The notes under the pieces are model-generated. The model saw only the letters and a program-made list of their open reading frames with translations, did no database searches and had not been told where the DNA came from. Positions 10,644-20,695 of a stretch of 63,348 bases of DNA are shown one piece after another (position 1 is the stretch's first letter; each line of letters starts with the position of its first letter). Origin of the DNA: Burkholderiales bacterium (GTDB taxonomy: Bacteria; Pseudomonadota; Gammaproteobacteria; Burkholderiales; Burkholderiaceae_F); the NCBI GenBank assembly GCA_020248785.1, contig JADCGX010000056.1, positions 1 through 63,348 of the forward strand, given 5' to 3'. Made by a program: the position numbers and the translations under genes.

Positions 10644-11819
10644 CTAAGCCCGCGGTGATCCTGATACGTTACGGTCCACGACACCCCAGCGCCCATTGGT
10701 CTTGACGATCTCGCGCGGCACGTCCAGCGCGTCGGGAATGTCCGCGCCATCGAGCTGCTGCACGACCACACTGCCCGCCGCCCGCAGTTCGGCAACCAGA
10801 CGATGCAGGGCGCCATCGGCGTCATGCGGCGCCAGGATGGCGCTGTCCGCCAAATGACCGTTGACGCGCGCGAGCTCGCGCAGGTCGATGGAAAAGCCGG
10901 TGGCCGGTCGGGCCCGCCCGAAGGCACGGCCGATGTCGTCGTAACGCCCGCCCCGCAGCACCGCGCCACTGACTCCGAGCGTGCGCGAGTACACCGCGAA
11001 GTTCACGCCGGTGTAGTAGCGGTAGCCATGCAGGTCCGAGAGGTCAACGCTGACGGCGTCCGCCGGCACCTGGACGGTCACCCACGCCAGATCCTCGAGC
11101 GCACGCGCAATCGCCGGGTGCTGCGGCAGCAGCGCGCGGGCTTCTGCCAGAACTCGGTCAGGCTCCCCGTGCAACTGTACGAGCGCCTGCATCGCCTGCG
11201 CGGTCGTCGGCGCCAGCTTGGCTGCAAGCTGAGCCAGCGCGGGCCCGTCCTTGGCGCTCAGCGCTGCCAGCAAATCATCTTTCAACGGCAGGGCCGCCGC
11301 GTCCGCCGCGAGCACGGCGCGCACCACGCCGGTGTGGCCCAAATCGATCCGCACGTCAGTCAGCCCCGCGGTGCGTAGCGATTCGACCGCCAGCCGCTGG
11401 ATCTCGGCATCTGCTGCCAACCCCGCATGGCCGTAAAGCTCTGCGCCAACCTGAATCGGCTGGCGCGTGGCCAGTGGATGCGACGGCCGGGTGTGCAGCA
11501 CGGAGCCGGCGTAGCACAGCCGAACCACGCCCTTGCGATTGAGGATGTGCGCGTCGATGCGCGCCGTTTGCGGCGTGATGTCGGCGCGCAGGCCAAGCTG
11601 GCGGCCGGACAACTGGTCGACCAGCTTGAAGGTACGCAAGTCCAGATCACGCCCGGTGCCCGTCAGCAGCGAGTCGAGGTACTCGATCAGGGGCGGGATG
11701 ACGAGTTCGTAGCCATGGGTGCGGTACAGGTCCAGCAAGCGTCTGCGAATCGTCTCGATATGCTGGGCCTCGACGGGCAACGCATCGGAGATTCCTTCAG
11801 GCAGCAGCCAGCGAGCCAT
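10644..11819 (-). CDS. hisZ: ATP phosphoribosyltransferase regulatory subunit HisZ
   Basis: HisZ is a histidyl-tRNA-synthetase-like protein without aminoacylation activity. It pairs with the short form of HisG to catalyse the first step of histidine biosynthesis. The class II core is recognisable: an N-terminal WLLPEGISD start, the RTFKLVDQLSGRQLGLRADITPQ motif 2 region and a GGRYDDIGRAFGRARPATGFSID segment near residue 290. Length is 391 aa, shorter than HisS (also present at 19-20 kb). Its presence predicts a short HisG elsewhere in the genome. Its place between DUF2065 and purA is standard in Burkholderiales. Confidence 0.93.
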   Translation of the reverse strand: MARWLLPEGISDALPVEAQHIETIRRRLLDLYRTHGYELVIPPLIEYLDSLLTGTGRDLDLRTFKLVDQLSGRQLGLRADITPQTARIDAHILNRKGVVRLCYAGSVLHTRPSHPLATRQPIQVGAELYGHAGLAADAEIQRLAVESLRTAGLTDVRIDLGHTGVVRAVLAADAAALPLKDDLLAALSAKDGPALAQLAAKLAPTTAQAMQALVQLHGEPDRVLAEARALLPQHPAIARALEDLAWVTVQVPADAVSVDLSDLHGYRYYTGVNFAVYSRTLGVSGAVLRGGRYDDIGRAFGRARPATGFSIDLRELARVNGHLADSAILAPHDADGALHRLVAELRAAGSVVVQQLDGADIPDALDVPREIVKTNGRWGVVDRNVSGSPRA

Positions 11820-11928
11820 GGTTCAGAAACGGTGGAAGGACGCAGCGGGCCCGTTGCCGGCACCCGGACAAGATCAGGCGCGATTGTCGCGCGGAATCAT
11901 CGTCGTTTAGGCGCGTTGCCCCAGGCAG

Positions 11929-12117
11929 CTATAGAAACAGCAGCAGAAGCAGCACGCCAGCGCCAATACACGCCAGGCCGATGAATCGAATCTGGCCATC
12001 CGAAAGCTCAAGCAACCGGCGGAAGACCTCTCGCCAGCGCTGCGGGAACGCAAACGGCATGAGTCCCTCGAGCACGAGCATCAGCGCAACGGCCAGCGCC
12101 AGGACGGACCAGTCCAC
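11929..12117 (-). CDS. DUF2065 small membrane protein
   Basis: A 62-aa protein with two hydrophobic helices (about 4-22 and 43-61) separated by a basic amphipathic segment. The sequence pattern and position directly after hflC match the DUF2065 (YjeT) family, which is conserved next to hflKC in proteobacteria. No function is established. Its ATG directly abuts the hflC stop codon, so it is part of the hfl operon. Confidence 0.85.
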   Translation of the reverse strand: MDWSVLALAVALMLVLEGLMPFAFPQRWREVFRRLLELSDGQIRFIGLACIGAGVLLLLLFL

Positions 12118-13005
12118 CTAGCGGGTCGGCGCACCGCGGGCCGGCGTGGGCGTGCGCATGTAGCGGAAGAACTCCGAAGACGGATCGACCACCAGCAGAT
12201 CCGACCGACTGCGGAAGCTCGCGCGATACGCCTCCAGGCTGCGGTAGAAGGTGAAAAACTCTGGGCTTTGCCCAAACGCGCTGGCGTAGATGGCCGAAGC
12301 CTTGGCGTCACCCTCGCCCTTGATCTGCTGGGCCTGGCGATAAGCTTCCGCCAGCAGCACCTCGCGCTGCCGGTCGGCGTCAGCGCGGATCTTCTCGCCT
12401 TCGGCCGCACCGATCGATCGCTGCTCGTTGGCCACGCGCTTGCGCTCGGCCTCCATGCGTCGGAACACCGAGTCCGAGATCTCAGGGACGAAGTCAACGC
12501 GCTTCAAGCGCACATCGACGATCTCCACGCCGACATCCTTGACGCGCTCTTGAACGGCCAGGCGAATCTCCTCCATCGCCCTGTCGCGCTCGCGACTGGT
12601 GACCTCGTTGACGGTGCGCTTGTTCACAGCCTGGTTCATCGCATCACGAACCAGCGTGTTGATACGCTCCTGCGCGGCGCGCTCATTGCCCTGGAAGCTC
12701 ACCCAGTAGCGACGCGGATCCTGGATGCGCCACTTGACGAACGAGTCGACCAGCAAGTTCTTCTTCTCCGAGGTCTGCACGCGGTCGGGCTGCGGCGTAT
12801 CGATGGTCAGGATGCGGCGGTCGAGGTAGACGACGTTGTTGATCAGCGGCAGCTTGAAGTGCAGGCCCGGCTCGGCGATCACCCGCTTGATCTGTCCAAG
12901 AGCGAACACGATGGCGAACTGGCGCTGATCCACGATGAAGGCGCAGGCCCGAAATAGCACGGCGGCCAGCACCAGGCCGACGACGGTGGCGACGATCTTG
13001 TTCAT
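12118..13005 (-). CDS. hflC: HflC, FtsH protease modulator
   Basis: HflC is a single-pass membrane protein of the SPFH/prohibitin family that forms a periplasmic cage with HflK around the FtsH protease. A TM segment at about 4-22 is followed by the SPFH core. The motif FVKWRIQDPRRYW and a long coiled-coil stretch with RMEAERKRVANEQRS are typical. Length 295 aa from ATG at 13005, which has GGGG upstream; an open frame extends further but is not conserved. It lies 13 bp after hflK. Confidence 0.95.
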   Translation of the reverse strand: MNKIVATVVGLVLAAVLFRACAFIVDQRQFAIVFALGQIKRVIAEPGLHFKLPLINNVVYLDRRILTIDTPQPDRVQTSEKKNLLVDSFVKWRIQDPRRYWVSFQGNERAAQERINTLVRDAMNQAVNKRTVNEVTSRERDRAMEEIRLAVQERVKDVGVEIVDVRLKRVDFVPEISDSVFRRMEAERKRVANEQRSIGAAEGEKIRADADRQREVLLAEAYRQAQQIKGEGDAKASAIYASAFGQSPEFFTFYRSLEAYRASFRSRSDLLVVDPSSEFFRYMRTPTPARGAPTR

Positions 13006-13018
13006 TGGTCTTGGCCCC

Positions 13019-14281
13019 TTAGCGGCTCTCGCGATCGCGGCTGCGCACCGCATCACGCGTGCGCGCCTCGGCCGGCGTGGCGGGCTCGCCGGTGACCGGC
13101 GGGGTCGCCGTCGCACGCGGGGCCTGGTTGGTCTCGGCGATCGCTTGCTGCATCAGCTTGTCGAACGGCAGGTACAGCAGGTTGTTGCCGCTGCGTGAGT
13201 CGATCATCACCTTGGTCGTGTTGGTAAAGACCTGCTGCATGGTCTCGATGTACAGGCGGTCGCGCGTCACCTGCGGTGCACGGTTGTACTCGACCAGGAT
13301 CTGGCGGAAGCGTGCCGCATCACCCTCGGCATTCTCGACCACCCGCGTGCGATAGCCCTCGGCCTCCTGCACCAGCCGCGAAGCCATACCGCGGGCCTTG
13401 GGCACGACGTCGTTGGCGTAGGCCTGGCCTTCATTGATCTGGCGCTCGCGGTCCTGCGTGGCGCGCACGGCGTCGTCGAAGGCGGCCTGCACCTGCTCGG
13501 GCGGCTGCGCGTTCTGGATGGCCACCGCCGAGATCAGGATGCCGGTGCCATAGCGATCCAACATCTCCTGCATGCGCTTGCGCACTTCGTCGGCGATTTC
13601 CTGACGTGACTCGTACAGCACCGAGTCCATCGCCTTGCGGCCAACCACCTCGCGCATGGCCGATTCCGCGGCCTGCACGACAGCCTCGCGTGGCCCGCGG
13701 CTGTTGAACAGGAAGTCACGCGCGCCCTCGGGACCTTCCTTGATGCGGTACTGCACAGTGAAGTGCATGTCGACGATGTTCTCGTCGTCGGTGAGCATTA
13801 GCGCCTCTTTCAGACGGTCGCCCCGCCCGCGCGCGCCCACCTCGACGGTCTGCAGGGAAAACACGTCGACCACTTCGTGCGCCTGGATGGGCCATGGGCC
13901 GCGCCAGCGGAAGCCCGGTGGGGTGCTCTCGCTGTACTTGCCGAAGGTGGTCACAACACCGACCTGACCCTCTTGCACGATGTAGAAGCCGCTGCCCAGC
14001 CAGATGAGCACTGCTGCCACCAAGATGGCGCCGGCACCGAAACCGGCACCGCGCGCGTCGGGGCGGAAGCTGCCGGGACCGTCGTTGCGACCCGAACCTC
14101 CGCCGCGGCGGCCAAACAGTGAATTCAGGCGGCGATTGAAGTCGCGCCAGAGTTCGTCAAGATCGGGCGGCCCATCTTGGCCTGAACCCGGGCGCTGCGG
14201 CTGCTTGGTGCGGTCCTGGTCTTCCTTGCCGTCAGAACCCGAACCACTGCCACGGCCCCACTGCGGGTCGTTAAGCGACAT
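13019..14281 (-). CDS. hflK: HflK, FtsH protease modulator
   Basis: Partner of HflC in the FtsH-HflKC complex. The N-terminal 75 residues are glycine/proline-rich and cytoplasmic, including a PPDLDELWRDF segment conserved in HflK. A TM helix lies at about 85-103. The SPFH domain follows (VQEGQVGVVTTFGKY near 105-120), with a coiled coil rich in RERQINEGQAYANDV. Length 420 aa from ATG at 14281. The ribosome site is weak. It sits 80 bp after hflX. Confidence 0.95.
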   Translation of the reverse strand: MSLNDPQWGRGSGSGSDGKEDQDRTKQPQRPGSGQDGPPDLDELWRDFNRRLNSLFGRRGGGSGRNDGPGSFRPDARGAGFGAGAILVAAVLIWLGSGFYIVQEGQVGVVTTFGKYSESTPPGFRWRGPWPIQAHEVVDVFSLQTVEVGARGRGDRLKEALMLTDDENIVDMHFTVQYRIKEGPEGARDFLFNSRGPREAVVQAAESAMREVVGRKAMDSVLYESRQEIADEVRKRMQEMLDRYGTGILISAVAIQNAQPPEQVQAAFDDAVRATQDRERQINEGQAYANDVVPKARGMASRLVQEAEGYRTRVVENAEGDAARFRQILVEYNRAPQVTRDRLYIETMQQVFTNTTKVMIDSRSGNNLLYLPFDKLMQQAIAETNQAPRATATPPVTGEPATPAEARTRDAVRSRDRESR

Positions 14282-14361
14282 CTTGTTTAGTTCCGGAAAA
14301 TCGAGAACTGCATGTTGTTGAGCGCCAGGCCCGCCCGCAAGCCGGATTCGCTCCGGTCCGA

Positions 14362-15501
14362 TCAAAGCGAGATCGAGGATGGCGCGGTGCGCGGATCGAA
14401 CTCGGGTTCGAAACGTTCGTGCTCGGTTGCACCCACCTGGCTTCGCGCAAGACGGGCTTGCTGAGCGATCGCCTCGCGCAGACCGTCGATGCCCTTGCCT
14501 GTGGCCGCACTTGCAAACACGCGCGGGATCGTAACATGCGCCCCCTCAACGACCTCGGCCGCACGGTCGAGCAGATCGATCTTGTTGTAAACCATGAGCT
14601 GGGGCACGTCACCGGCGCCGATTCCGTCGAGCACGCGCTGCACTTCCTCGATTTGCGCCTCGCGCGCGGGCGCGGCGGCATCAACCACATGCAGCAGGAG
14701 ATCGGCCTCGACGGTCTCTTCCAGGGTCGACTTGAAGGCCTCGACCAGCTGGTGCGGCAGACCGCGAATAAACCCTACCGTGTCCGACAGCACAACCTCG
14801 ACATTGGGTGCGACGAAGCAGCGGCGCGATGTCGTGTCCAGCGTGGCAAACAGCTGGTCGGCGGCGTAGGTGCCGGCGCGTGTGAGCGCGTTGAACAGCG
14901 TCGACTTGCCTGCGTTGGTGTAGCCGACCAGCGAGACGCTGAAGACATCGCGCCGTGCGCGCGAGCGGCGCTGGGTGTGGCGCTGCTTGGCGAGCGTCTT
15001 CAGCCGGTCGCGCAACAGCTTGACGCGCGAGGCGATCATGCGCCGGTCCAGCTCGATCTGCTTCTCGCCCGGGCCGCCTGTCTTGCTCAGGCCACCGCGC
15101 TGGCGCTCCAGGTGGGTCCACCCGCGCACCAGGCGGGTGGACAGGTGCTCGAGCTGCGCCAGCTCGACCTGCAGCTTGCCCTCGCGGCTCTTGGCGCGGC
15201 GTGCAAAGATGTCGAGGATCAGGGTGGAGCGGTCGAGCACCGGCACCTTGAGCGCCTGCTCCAGGTTGCGCTGCTGCGCCGGCGTCAGCGCAACGTCGAA
15301 GAGCACGATCCCCGCGTCGGCCGCCTTCAGCTGCGCGCAAATTTCCTCCGCCTTGCCAGCCCCGACGAACAGGCGCGGTTCGGGCTTGTCGCGCCGTGCC
15401 GAGACACAGGCCCGCACCGTGTAGCCGGCGGATTCGGCCAGTTGCTGCAGCTCGAGCAGTGCATCGCGGCTGTCGGCGGCACTGCTGCGCCCAACGGCCA
15501 C
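14362..15501 (-). CDS. hflX: ribosome-associated GTPase HflX
   Basis: HflX binds the 50S subunit and can split stalled or hibernating ribosomes. The GGPGEKQIE motif is at about 142-150, G1 GYTNAGKS at 193-200, DTVG follows at G3 and NKID at G4. The GTG at 15501 gives 379 aa, but the same frame continues upstream with a segment ending QALLVSV, which resembles the first strand of HflX proteins. A CTG at 15562-15564 overlapping the hfq stop (CTGA) could therefore be the true start, giving 400 aa. Either way it is coupled to hfq. Confidence 0.93.
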   Translation of the reverse strand: MAVGRSSAADSRDALLELQQLAESAGYTVRACVSARRDKPEPRLFVGAGKAEEICAQLKAADAGIVLFDVALTPAQQRNLEQALKVPVLDRSTLILDIFARRAKSREGKLQVELAQLEHLSTRLVRGWTHLERQRGGLSKTGGPGEKQIELDRRMIASRVKLLRDRLKTLAKQRHTQRRSRARRDVFSVSLVGYTNAGKSTLFNALTRAGTYAADQLFATLDTTSRRCFVAPNVEVVLSDTVGFIRGLPHQLVEAFKSTLEETVEADLLLHVVDAAAPAREAQIEEVQRVLDGIGAGDVPQLMVYNKIDLLDRAAEVVEGAHVTIPRVFASAATGKGIDGLREAIAQQARLARSQVGATEHERFEPEFDPRTAPSSISL

Positions 15502-15560
15502 GCTGACGAGCAGCGCCTGCTCGGTCGGGACTGCGCGGGCGGTTTCGACTTGGAAAACGG

Positions 15561-15794
15561 TCAGCTTGATGACTCCGTGTTGAGGTTCACTGGGCGCGCC
15601 GGGACCACGGTCGAAATGGCGTGCTTGTAGACCATCTGCGTCACGGTGTTGCGCAGGAGAACGACGTACTGGTCGAACGACTCGATCTGGCCCTGGAGCT
15701 TGATGCCGTTGACAAGGTAGATCGAGACGGGGACATGCTCCTTGCGCAGGGCATTGAGGAACGGGTCTTGTAGGAGTTGCCCTTTATTGCTCAT
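15561..15794 (-). CDS. hfq: RNA chaperone Hfq
   Basis: Hfq is the Sm-like hexamer that pairs small RNAs with mRNAs. Gln8, Phe39 and the Sm2 motif YKH at 56-58 are present. At 77 aa it has almost no C-terminal tail, as is common in betaproteobacteria. The ATG at 15794 has GGAG 7 nt upstream. It is the first gene of hfq-hflX-hflK-hflC, because a terminator ends the der transcript upstream. Confidence 0.97.
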   Translation of the reverse strand: MSNKGQLLQDPFLNALRKEHVPVSIYLVNGIKLQGQIESFDQYVVLLRNTVTQMVYKHAISTVVPARPVNLNTESSS

Positions 15795-15914
15795 TGTTCG
15801 CTCCGGTTTGTTGTGCGCGGCGCTTAACGGCGCACCGCGTGTGTTGCCGCCAAAGGGACGGGTCACACGATCGCCAGCATTAGATGGCAACGTCCGAATA
15901 AAATTCAATGTAAA

Positions 15915-15960
15915 TGAAAAGGCCTAGGGGCGCTATCGCAACACCACTGGCCCCAGGGCC
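15915..15960 (-). terminator. Rho-independent terminator after der
   Basis: Read on the minus strand, GGCC..GGGGC pairs with GCCCC..GGCC (15951-15960 with 15921-15931) with a two-base internal mismatch, followed by TTTTCATTT. It begins 4 bp after the der stop codon and separates the der and hfq transcription units. Confidence 0.6.
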
Positions 15961-15964
15961 TGAC

Positions 15965-17314
15965 TCAGCGCCGCCCGCGCTTATCCTCGTCGGCGTAGGG
16001 ATTGCTACTTGTGCGGAATTCGATCCGCAGCGGGGTGCCGGCCAGGTCGAAGGTGTCGCGAAACCAGCCCTCAAGGTAACGGCGGTAGGCGTCGCCCACG
16101 TGCGCTAGCGCATTGCCGTGGATGACGACGATCGGCGGGTTGTGCCCTCCCTGGTGCGCATAGCGCATCTTGGGGCGGCCCCGGCCGGCACGCGGTGGTG
16201 GCTGGCGCTCCACCGCCGCCTGCAGGGCGCGGGTGAGCTTGGGTGTGGGCAGCTTGGCAAAGGCAGCCTTGTGCGCGGCGGAGACCGATCGCATCACCGC
16301 GGCAAGGCCCGTGCCCTTGCGTGCCGAGATGAAGTGGACGCGCGCCCAACGCAGGAAGTGCATCTTGCGCTCGAGCTCGCGCTTGATCTGGCTGCGGTGG
16401 TACTCGTCGAGACCATCCCACTTGTTGACGGCCACCACCAGCGCGCGGCCTGATTCGAGGATGTAGCCGGCAATGTGCGCATCCTGGTCGGCGATCTCGC
16501 TGGCGCCGTCGAGCAGCAACACGGCCACGTTGCACGCGTCGATCGCCTGCAGCGTCTTGACCACCGAGAACTTCTCGACGGTCTCGAACACCCTGCCCTT
16601 GCGACGCAGCCCGGCCGTGTCGATCAGCTGGTAGGACTGGTTGCCAAACTCGAAGTCCACCGCGATTGCGTCGCGCGTGGTGCCAGGCTGGTCGAAGGCG
16701 ATCAGCCGCTCCTCGCCGAGCAGCGCGTTGACGAGCGTCGACTTGCCGACATTGGGCCGCCCCACGATCGCCACCTTGATGCGGCGGGCCGCGGCCTCAT
16801 CGACCGGCGGCTCGGGCTCGGGATCGGGAAATGGCGCCAGCACCTCGTCCACCAGCGACGCAACGCCGTCGCCATGCGCCGCCGAGATCGCGCGCGGCTC
16901 GCCCAGGCCCAGTTCGTGGAACTCGGTGGTGGCTCCCACCGGCAGACCTTCGGCCTTGTTGACCGCTAGGATGGGCCGCTTACCCGAGACGCGCAGGCGC
17001 TCCGCAATGCGCCTGTCCTGCGCGGTCAGGCCATCGCGCGCGTCCAGCACGAACAGGACGACATCGCTTTCGGCGATCGCTGCTTCGGCCTGCTCGGCCA
17101 TCTCCTTGACGACACCTTCCGCGGACACGGGCTCGAAGCCCCCGGTATCGATCACGACGTACGGCATCGGCCCGACCCGACCTTCGCCGTAGTGACGATC
17201 CCGCGTCAGGCCCGGGAAGTCCGCGACCAGCGCCGCGCGCGAGCGGGTCAGGCGATTGAACAGCGTGGACTTGCCCACGTTGGGGCGCCCAACGAGCGCG
17301 ATGATCGGTTTCAT
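15965..17314 (-). CDS. der: ribosome assembly GTPase Der (EngA)
   Basis: Der has two tandem GTPase domains and a KH-like C-terminal domain and is needed for 50S assembly. G1 motifs GRPNVGKS occur at 9-16 and 185-192. G3 DTGG and DTAG and G4 NKAE and NKWD are present. Length 449 aa. I chose ATG at 17314 ([10 protein letters not shown]) because it starts the conserved domain; an upstream in-frame start would overlap bamB by 11 bp. The C-terminus ends in basic residues. Confidence 0.97.
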   Translation of the reverse strand: MKPIIALVGRPNVGKSTLFNRLTRSRAALVADFPGLTRDRHYGEGRVGPMPYVVIDTGGFEPVSAEGVVKEMAEQAEAAIAESDVVLFVLDARDGLTAQDRRIAERLRVSGKRPILAVNKAEGLPVGATTEFHELGLGEPRAISAAHGDGVASLVDEVLAPFPDPEPEPPVDEAAARRIKVAIVGRPNVGKSTLVNALLGEERLIAFDQPGTTRDAIAVDFEFGNQSYQLIDTAGLRRKGRVFETVEKFSVVKTLQAIDACNVAVLLLDGASEIADQDAHIAGYILESGRALVVAVNKWDGLDEYHRSQIKRELERKMHFLRWARVHFISARKGTGLAAVMRSVSAAHKAAFAKLPTPKLTRALQAAVERQPPPRAGRGRPKMRYAHQGGHNPPIVVIHGNALAHVGDAYRRYLEGWFRDTFDLAGTPLRIEFRTSSNPYADEDKRGRR

Positions 17315-17342
17315 GAAGGCCGGATTGAGCAACGCCAGCGCG

Positions 17343-18533
17343 TCAGCCCGCAAGCTCGATGCGCTCTAGGCGCCCAGCTTGGCTCTGCACGATGATGCCG
17401 TTGGCCCAGGCCTGAGGCGGCGCGACCATGGCGCTGCTGTCCGGGCGCATGCGCGCGACCACCTCGCCCGTCGCAGGCCGCAGGAAGTGCAGATAGCCCT
17501 GGAAGTCCCCCACCACGACCGCGGATCGAAGTGCCGCGGGCGAAGTCAGCGTCCGATATGCCATTTGCGTATTGCGCCAGACGCTGGCGCCGGTGCTGCG
17601 CGCGTGCGCGACCACGGTGTCGCCGCCGTCCACTCCATAGACACGCTCGCTGTCCATGGCCACCCCGGCACCAGCGGGTACGTCGCGCGCCCAGCGCAGG
17701 TTGCCGTTGGTGTTGTCGACGCAGGTCAGGCGGCCTTGGAAGGCCGCGGCACACAGGTCGCGACCGTCGATTGCCAGCGTGCCCATGACATCGGTCAGCC
17801 GTTCGACCTCGGTCGTGCCCTTGGGCTCCGCAATGCTCGCCTCCCAGCGCGTTGCACCGTTGCTCAGCGACAGCGCGACCACCCGTCCGCCCGGCAGCGG
17901 CACGACCACGGTGTCGCCGGCAAAGGCCATCGCGCTTGGCGCACGCAGTGTCAGCGGCGGTACCGCGCGCGAAAACGTCCAGCGGCGTTTGCCACTATCG
18001 ATTTCGAATGCGTTGATGCGGTGGTCGATGGAGCGCACGATCACCAGCCCGCGCCCGACCAGGGGCGCTGCACGCACATCGCTGGACACCGGCGCCCTGA
18101 AGCGCAGCTTGCCTTCGGCGTCGAAGACGATCACCTCACCGCGCGGCGTGCCCACCGCGACGGCGAAACCGTCCGAGCCTACGCCGGCCGAAACACGCTC
18201 CCCGACGCTTACCTGCCACGTGACCTGACCGTTCTCGGGTGCGACGCGCACGAGCGCGCCGTTACCGGAAACCGCATACACCGCGTTCTCCAACACGGCG
18301 GGTTTCAAGGGTGCGCTGCGCGCGTCGCCGACACTCATCGACCACGCGCTGCGAGGCGTCAGGCTCGGCTTGAAGTCCTGCAGATCAGCCGGCTTGGGCC
18401 GCGTGCTCTTGGCCCCGCAGCCGGCAAGGGCTGCGGCTGCAAGCGCGCCGAGCACGAGTTCACGCCGACCGGGTATCTGCAGACAAGACGGCACGTTGGT
18501 TCCGAACGGCATGGACGCAGAGCCCGCGCGCAT
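17343..18533 (-). CDS. bamB: outer membrane assembly lipoprotein BamB
   Basis: BamB is the eight-bladed beta-propeller lipoprotein of the BAM complex that inserts outer-membrane proteins. A twin-arginine-like n-region precedes a hydrophobic stretch and lipobox LAGC with Cys39. Repeated PQQ-type blades follow (for example NGATRWE and TGEVVARM). Length 396 aa. Its ATG shares one base with the yfgM stop (TGATG). It lies between yfgM and der, the classical order. Confidence 0.93.
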   Translation of the reverse strand: MRAGSASMPFGTNVPSCLQIPGRRELVLGALAAAALAGCGAKSTRPKPADLQDFKPSLTPRSAWSMSVGDARSAPLKPAVLENAVYAVSGNGALVRVAPENGQVTWQVSVGERVSAGVGSDGFAVAVGTPRGEVIVFDAEGKLRFRAPVSSDVRAAPLVGRGLVIVRSIDHRINAFEIDSGKRRWTFSRAVPPLTLRAPSAMAFAGDTVVVPLPGGRVVALSLSNGATRWEASIAEPKGTTEVERLTDVMGTLAIDGRDLCAAAFQGRLTCVDNTNGNLRWARDVPAGAGVAMDSERVYGVDGGDTVVAHARSTGASVWRNTQMAYRTLTSPAALRSAVVVGDFQGYLHFLRPATGEVVARMRPDSSAMVAPPQAWANGIIVQSQAGRLERIELAG

Positions 18534-19174
18534 CACGACTGCACCGGCGGCGGCAGCGCGTCGAGCTTGAGTTGGATGATGTTGCGCAGCGGATGCTGGG
18601 CGTCGGCCTTGTCCAGTGCCTGCTGCCATGCGCCGCGCGCCTCACCCGGCTTGCCCTGTGCCAGCAAAATGTCACCACGTCGGTCCGCGAAGGCGGTGGC
18701 GTGCGCCGCAGGCACATCACCCGTCACCAGCTTGAGCGCCTCGTCGAACGCCTTCTCGTCGAGCAGCACGCCGGCCAGGCGCACGCGGGCAATCAGCGTG
18801 AATTCCGGATGGCCGGACTTGTCGATCACCCAGCGCAGTTGTGCCTTGGCCGCCGCCGGGTCACCCGACTCGTGATTTGCGCGGGCCGCATGCAGCGCGC
18901 CCATGGCGGCAAACACGGTACGCGGATAACGCTCGAGCAAGGTCCCGGCGACCTCCTTGATCTTGCCGACATTGTTTGCGTCGACGGCCGACTTCATCTC
19001 GTCGTACAGAACGGCGGCCTGCGTTGCTTCGCGCCGCTCGTACCAACGCCACCCGTTGTAGGCAGCAACGGCCAGCAGCAGCGCCGTTGCGCCCGTGAGA
19101 ATCAGATTGCCGTACCTGTCCCACCACGCCTTCATAGAGGCGAGTTGTTCCTGTTCCTGTAGGTCGTAAGCCAT
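18533..19174 (-). CDS. yfgM: YfgM family TPR protein (periplasmic chaperone, Sec-associated)
   Basis: A single-pass inner-membrane protein with a cytoplasmic N-terminus and periplasmic tetratricopeptide-like repeats. The TM helix is at about 24-42 and the repeats span 50-200. In E. coli YfgM interacts with SecYEG and PpiD. The N-terminal MAYDLQEQEQLASMKAWWDRYG is the family signature. Length 213 aa. It sits between hisS (70 bp) and bamB (overlapping). Confidence 0.9.
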   Translation of the reverse strand: MAYDLQEQEQLASMKAWWDRYGNLILTGATALLLAVAAYNGWRWYERREATQAAVLYDEMKSAVDANNVGKIKEVAGTLLERYPRTVFAAMGALHAARANHESGDPAAAKAQLRWVIDKSGHPEFTLIARVRLAGVLLDEKAFDEALKLVTGDVPAAHATAFADRRGDILLAQGKPGEARGAWQQALDKADAQHPLRNIIQLKLDALPPPVQS

Positions 19175-19244
19175 GGTTCCCTACTGCTCCGCATCTATCC
19201 TGATGACTGCCTTGCCTTGTGATCTGCCCGGTGTGCTGCGTTGC

Positions 19245-20561
19245 TCAGGCCGTTTCGCTGGTGGCCACCAGGCCGTCCACCAGTGCATCGCCGAGCGCAT
19301 CCAGCGCGAACGTGGCCTGTCGTGCGAACGGCTGCGACGCATCGCCGGCCCGCAGCGCCTTCACGGTGGCCGTGCCGCTGGCTAGTTCCGTCTCGCCGAT
19401 GATCACCGCGAACTGCGCGCCGCTCGCGTCGGCCTTCTTCATCTGCGACTTCATGCTGGCCTCGCCCGCATGCAGGACCACATCGAGCCCGGCATCGCGC
19501 AGCCGTTCGGCCACGAGGAAGGCCTGCGTCCGCGTCGGCCCGCCCTGGTGCAGCACATAGACATCGGCTGCGGGGCAGGCCTCGGCAGCGCCGGCCTCCT
19601 TGATGAGTTCGATCACGCGCTCGATGCCCATGCCGAAACCGATCCCGGGCGTTGGCTTGCCGCCCATGCGCTCGATCAGCGGGTCGTACCGACCGCCACC
19701 GCACAGTGTGCCCTGCGCACCCAGGGCATCGGTGATCCACTCGAACACCGTGAGGTTGTAGTAGTCGAGCCCACGCACCATGCGCGGGTTGACCGTGAAC
19801 TCGATGCCGGCGGCGCGCAGCAGGACCTGCAGTCCGTCAAAGTGGGCGCGCGAGGCCTCACCCAAGTATTCGGTGATGCGCGGCGCGCCAGCGATGATGT
19901 CCGAAAGCGCCGGATTCTTGCTGTCGAGAATGCGCAGCGGGTTGGTGTGCAGGCGCCGCCTGGCGTCTGCATCCAGTTGGTCCTCGAAGCGGGTCAGGTA
20001 ACTGATGAGGTCGCCACGGTGGCGCAACCGCTCCTCGGTCTGACCCAGGCAGTTGATCTCAAGGCGCACCCGCCCCACGCACTCGATCCCGAGGATCTTC
20101 CACAGCCGCGCCAGCATCGCGATCATTTCGGCGTCGATGTCGGGGCCGGCAAAGCCCACCGCCTCGACGTTGACCTGGTGGAACTGGCGATAGCGCCCGC
20201 GCTGTGGCCGCTCATGGCGGAACACCGGACCCATGGACCACAGGCGCCGCGGCGCGTCGTAGGTCAGGCTGTGCTCGACGATCGCGCGCATCACGCCGGC
20301 GGTGAACTCAGGCCGCAGCGTCAGGTGCTCGCCGTTGAGCCTGTCCTCGAACGAGTACATCTCTTTTTCGACGATGTCCGTGACCTCGCCGATACCCTTG
20401 ACAAAGATCTCCGTGTACTCGACCACCGGGGTGCGGATCTGCTGGTATCCGTAGCTTCGCAACCAGTCGGTGACCCGCGCCTCGAACCACTCCCATACGG
20501 GAGCGTCCGCGGGTAACAGATCGTTCATTCCTCGCACCGAAGACAGTGTTTTCTTGCCCAT
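19245..20561 (-). CDS. hisS: histidyl-tRNA synthetase
   Basis: A class II aminoacyl-tRNA synthetase that charges tRNA-His. The N-terminal VRGMNDLLP start, motif 2 with [16 protein letters not shown] (about 115-130), the histidine-specific [13 protein letters not shown] block (here [15 protein letters not shown]) and motif 3 [11 protein letters not shown] are present, followed by the anticodon-binding domain. Length 438 aa. It is distinct from HisZ at 10.6 kb, which lacks this full set. Confidence 0.97.
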   Translation of the reverse strand: MGKKTLSSVRGMNDLLPADAPVWEWFEARVTDWLRSYGYQQIRTPVVEYTEIFVKGIGEVTDIVEKEMYSFEDRLNGEHLTLRPEFTAGVMRAIVEHSLTYDAPRRLWSMGPVFRHERPQRGRYRQFHQVNVEAVGFAGPDIDAEMIAMLARLWKILGIECVGRVRLEINCLGQTEERLRHRGDLISYLTRFEDQLDADARRRLHTNPLRILDSKNPALSDIIAGAPRITEYLGEASRAHFDGLQVLLRAAGIEFTVNPRMVRGLDYYNLTVFEWITDALGAQGTLCGGGRYDPLIERMGGKPTPGIGFGMGIERVIELIKEAGAAEACPAADVYVLHQGGPTRTQAFLVAERLRDAGLDVVLHAGEASMKSQMKKADASGAQFAVIIGETELASGTATVKALRAGDASQPFARQATFALDALGDALVDGLVATSETA

Positions 20562-20640
20562 GAATCAGCTCGCTCGCGTTGCCAGACCGCACGCTGCCGG
20601 CCGCGACATGCGCGCCGCTGCCTGATTGAACCCGCATGCA

Positions 20641-20667
20641 ACGAGGGGACTCGGCTGACCCCCTCGT
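20641..20667 (-). terminator. hairpin after ispG, weak terminator candidate
   Basis: ACGAGGGG and CCCCTCGT form a perfect 8-bp stem with an 11-nt loop between ispG and hisS. There is no T-run on either side, so it could instead stabilise mRNA ends. Confidence 0.3.
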
Positions 20668-20695
20668 GCTTGCCGAGCCGCGATCGGCGTGTGCC

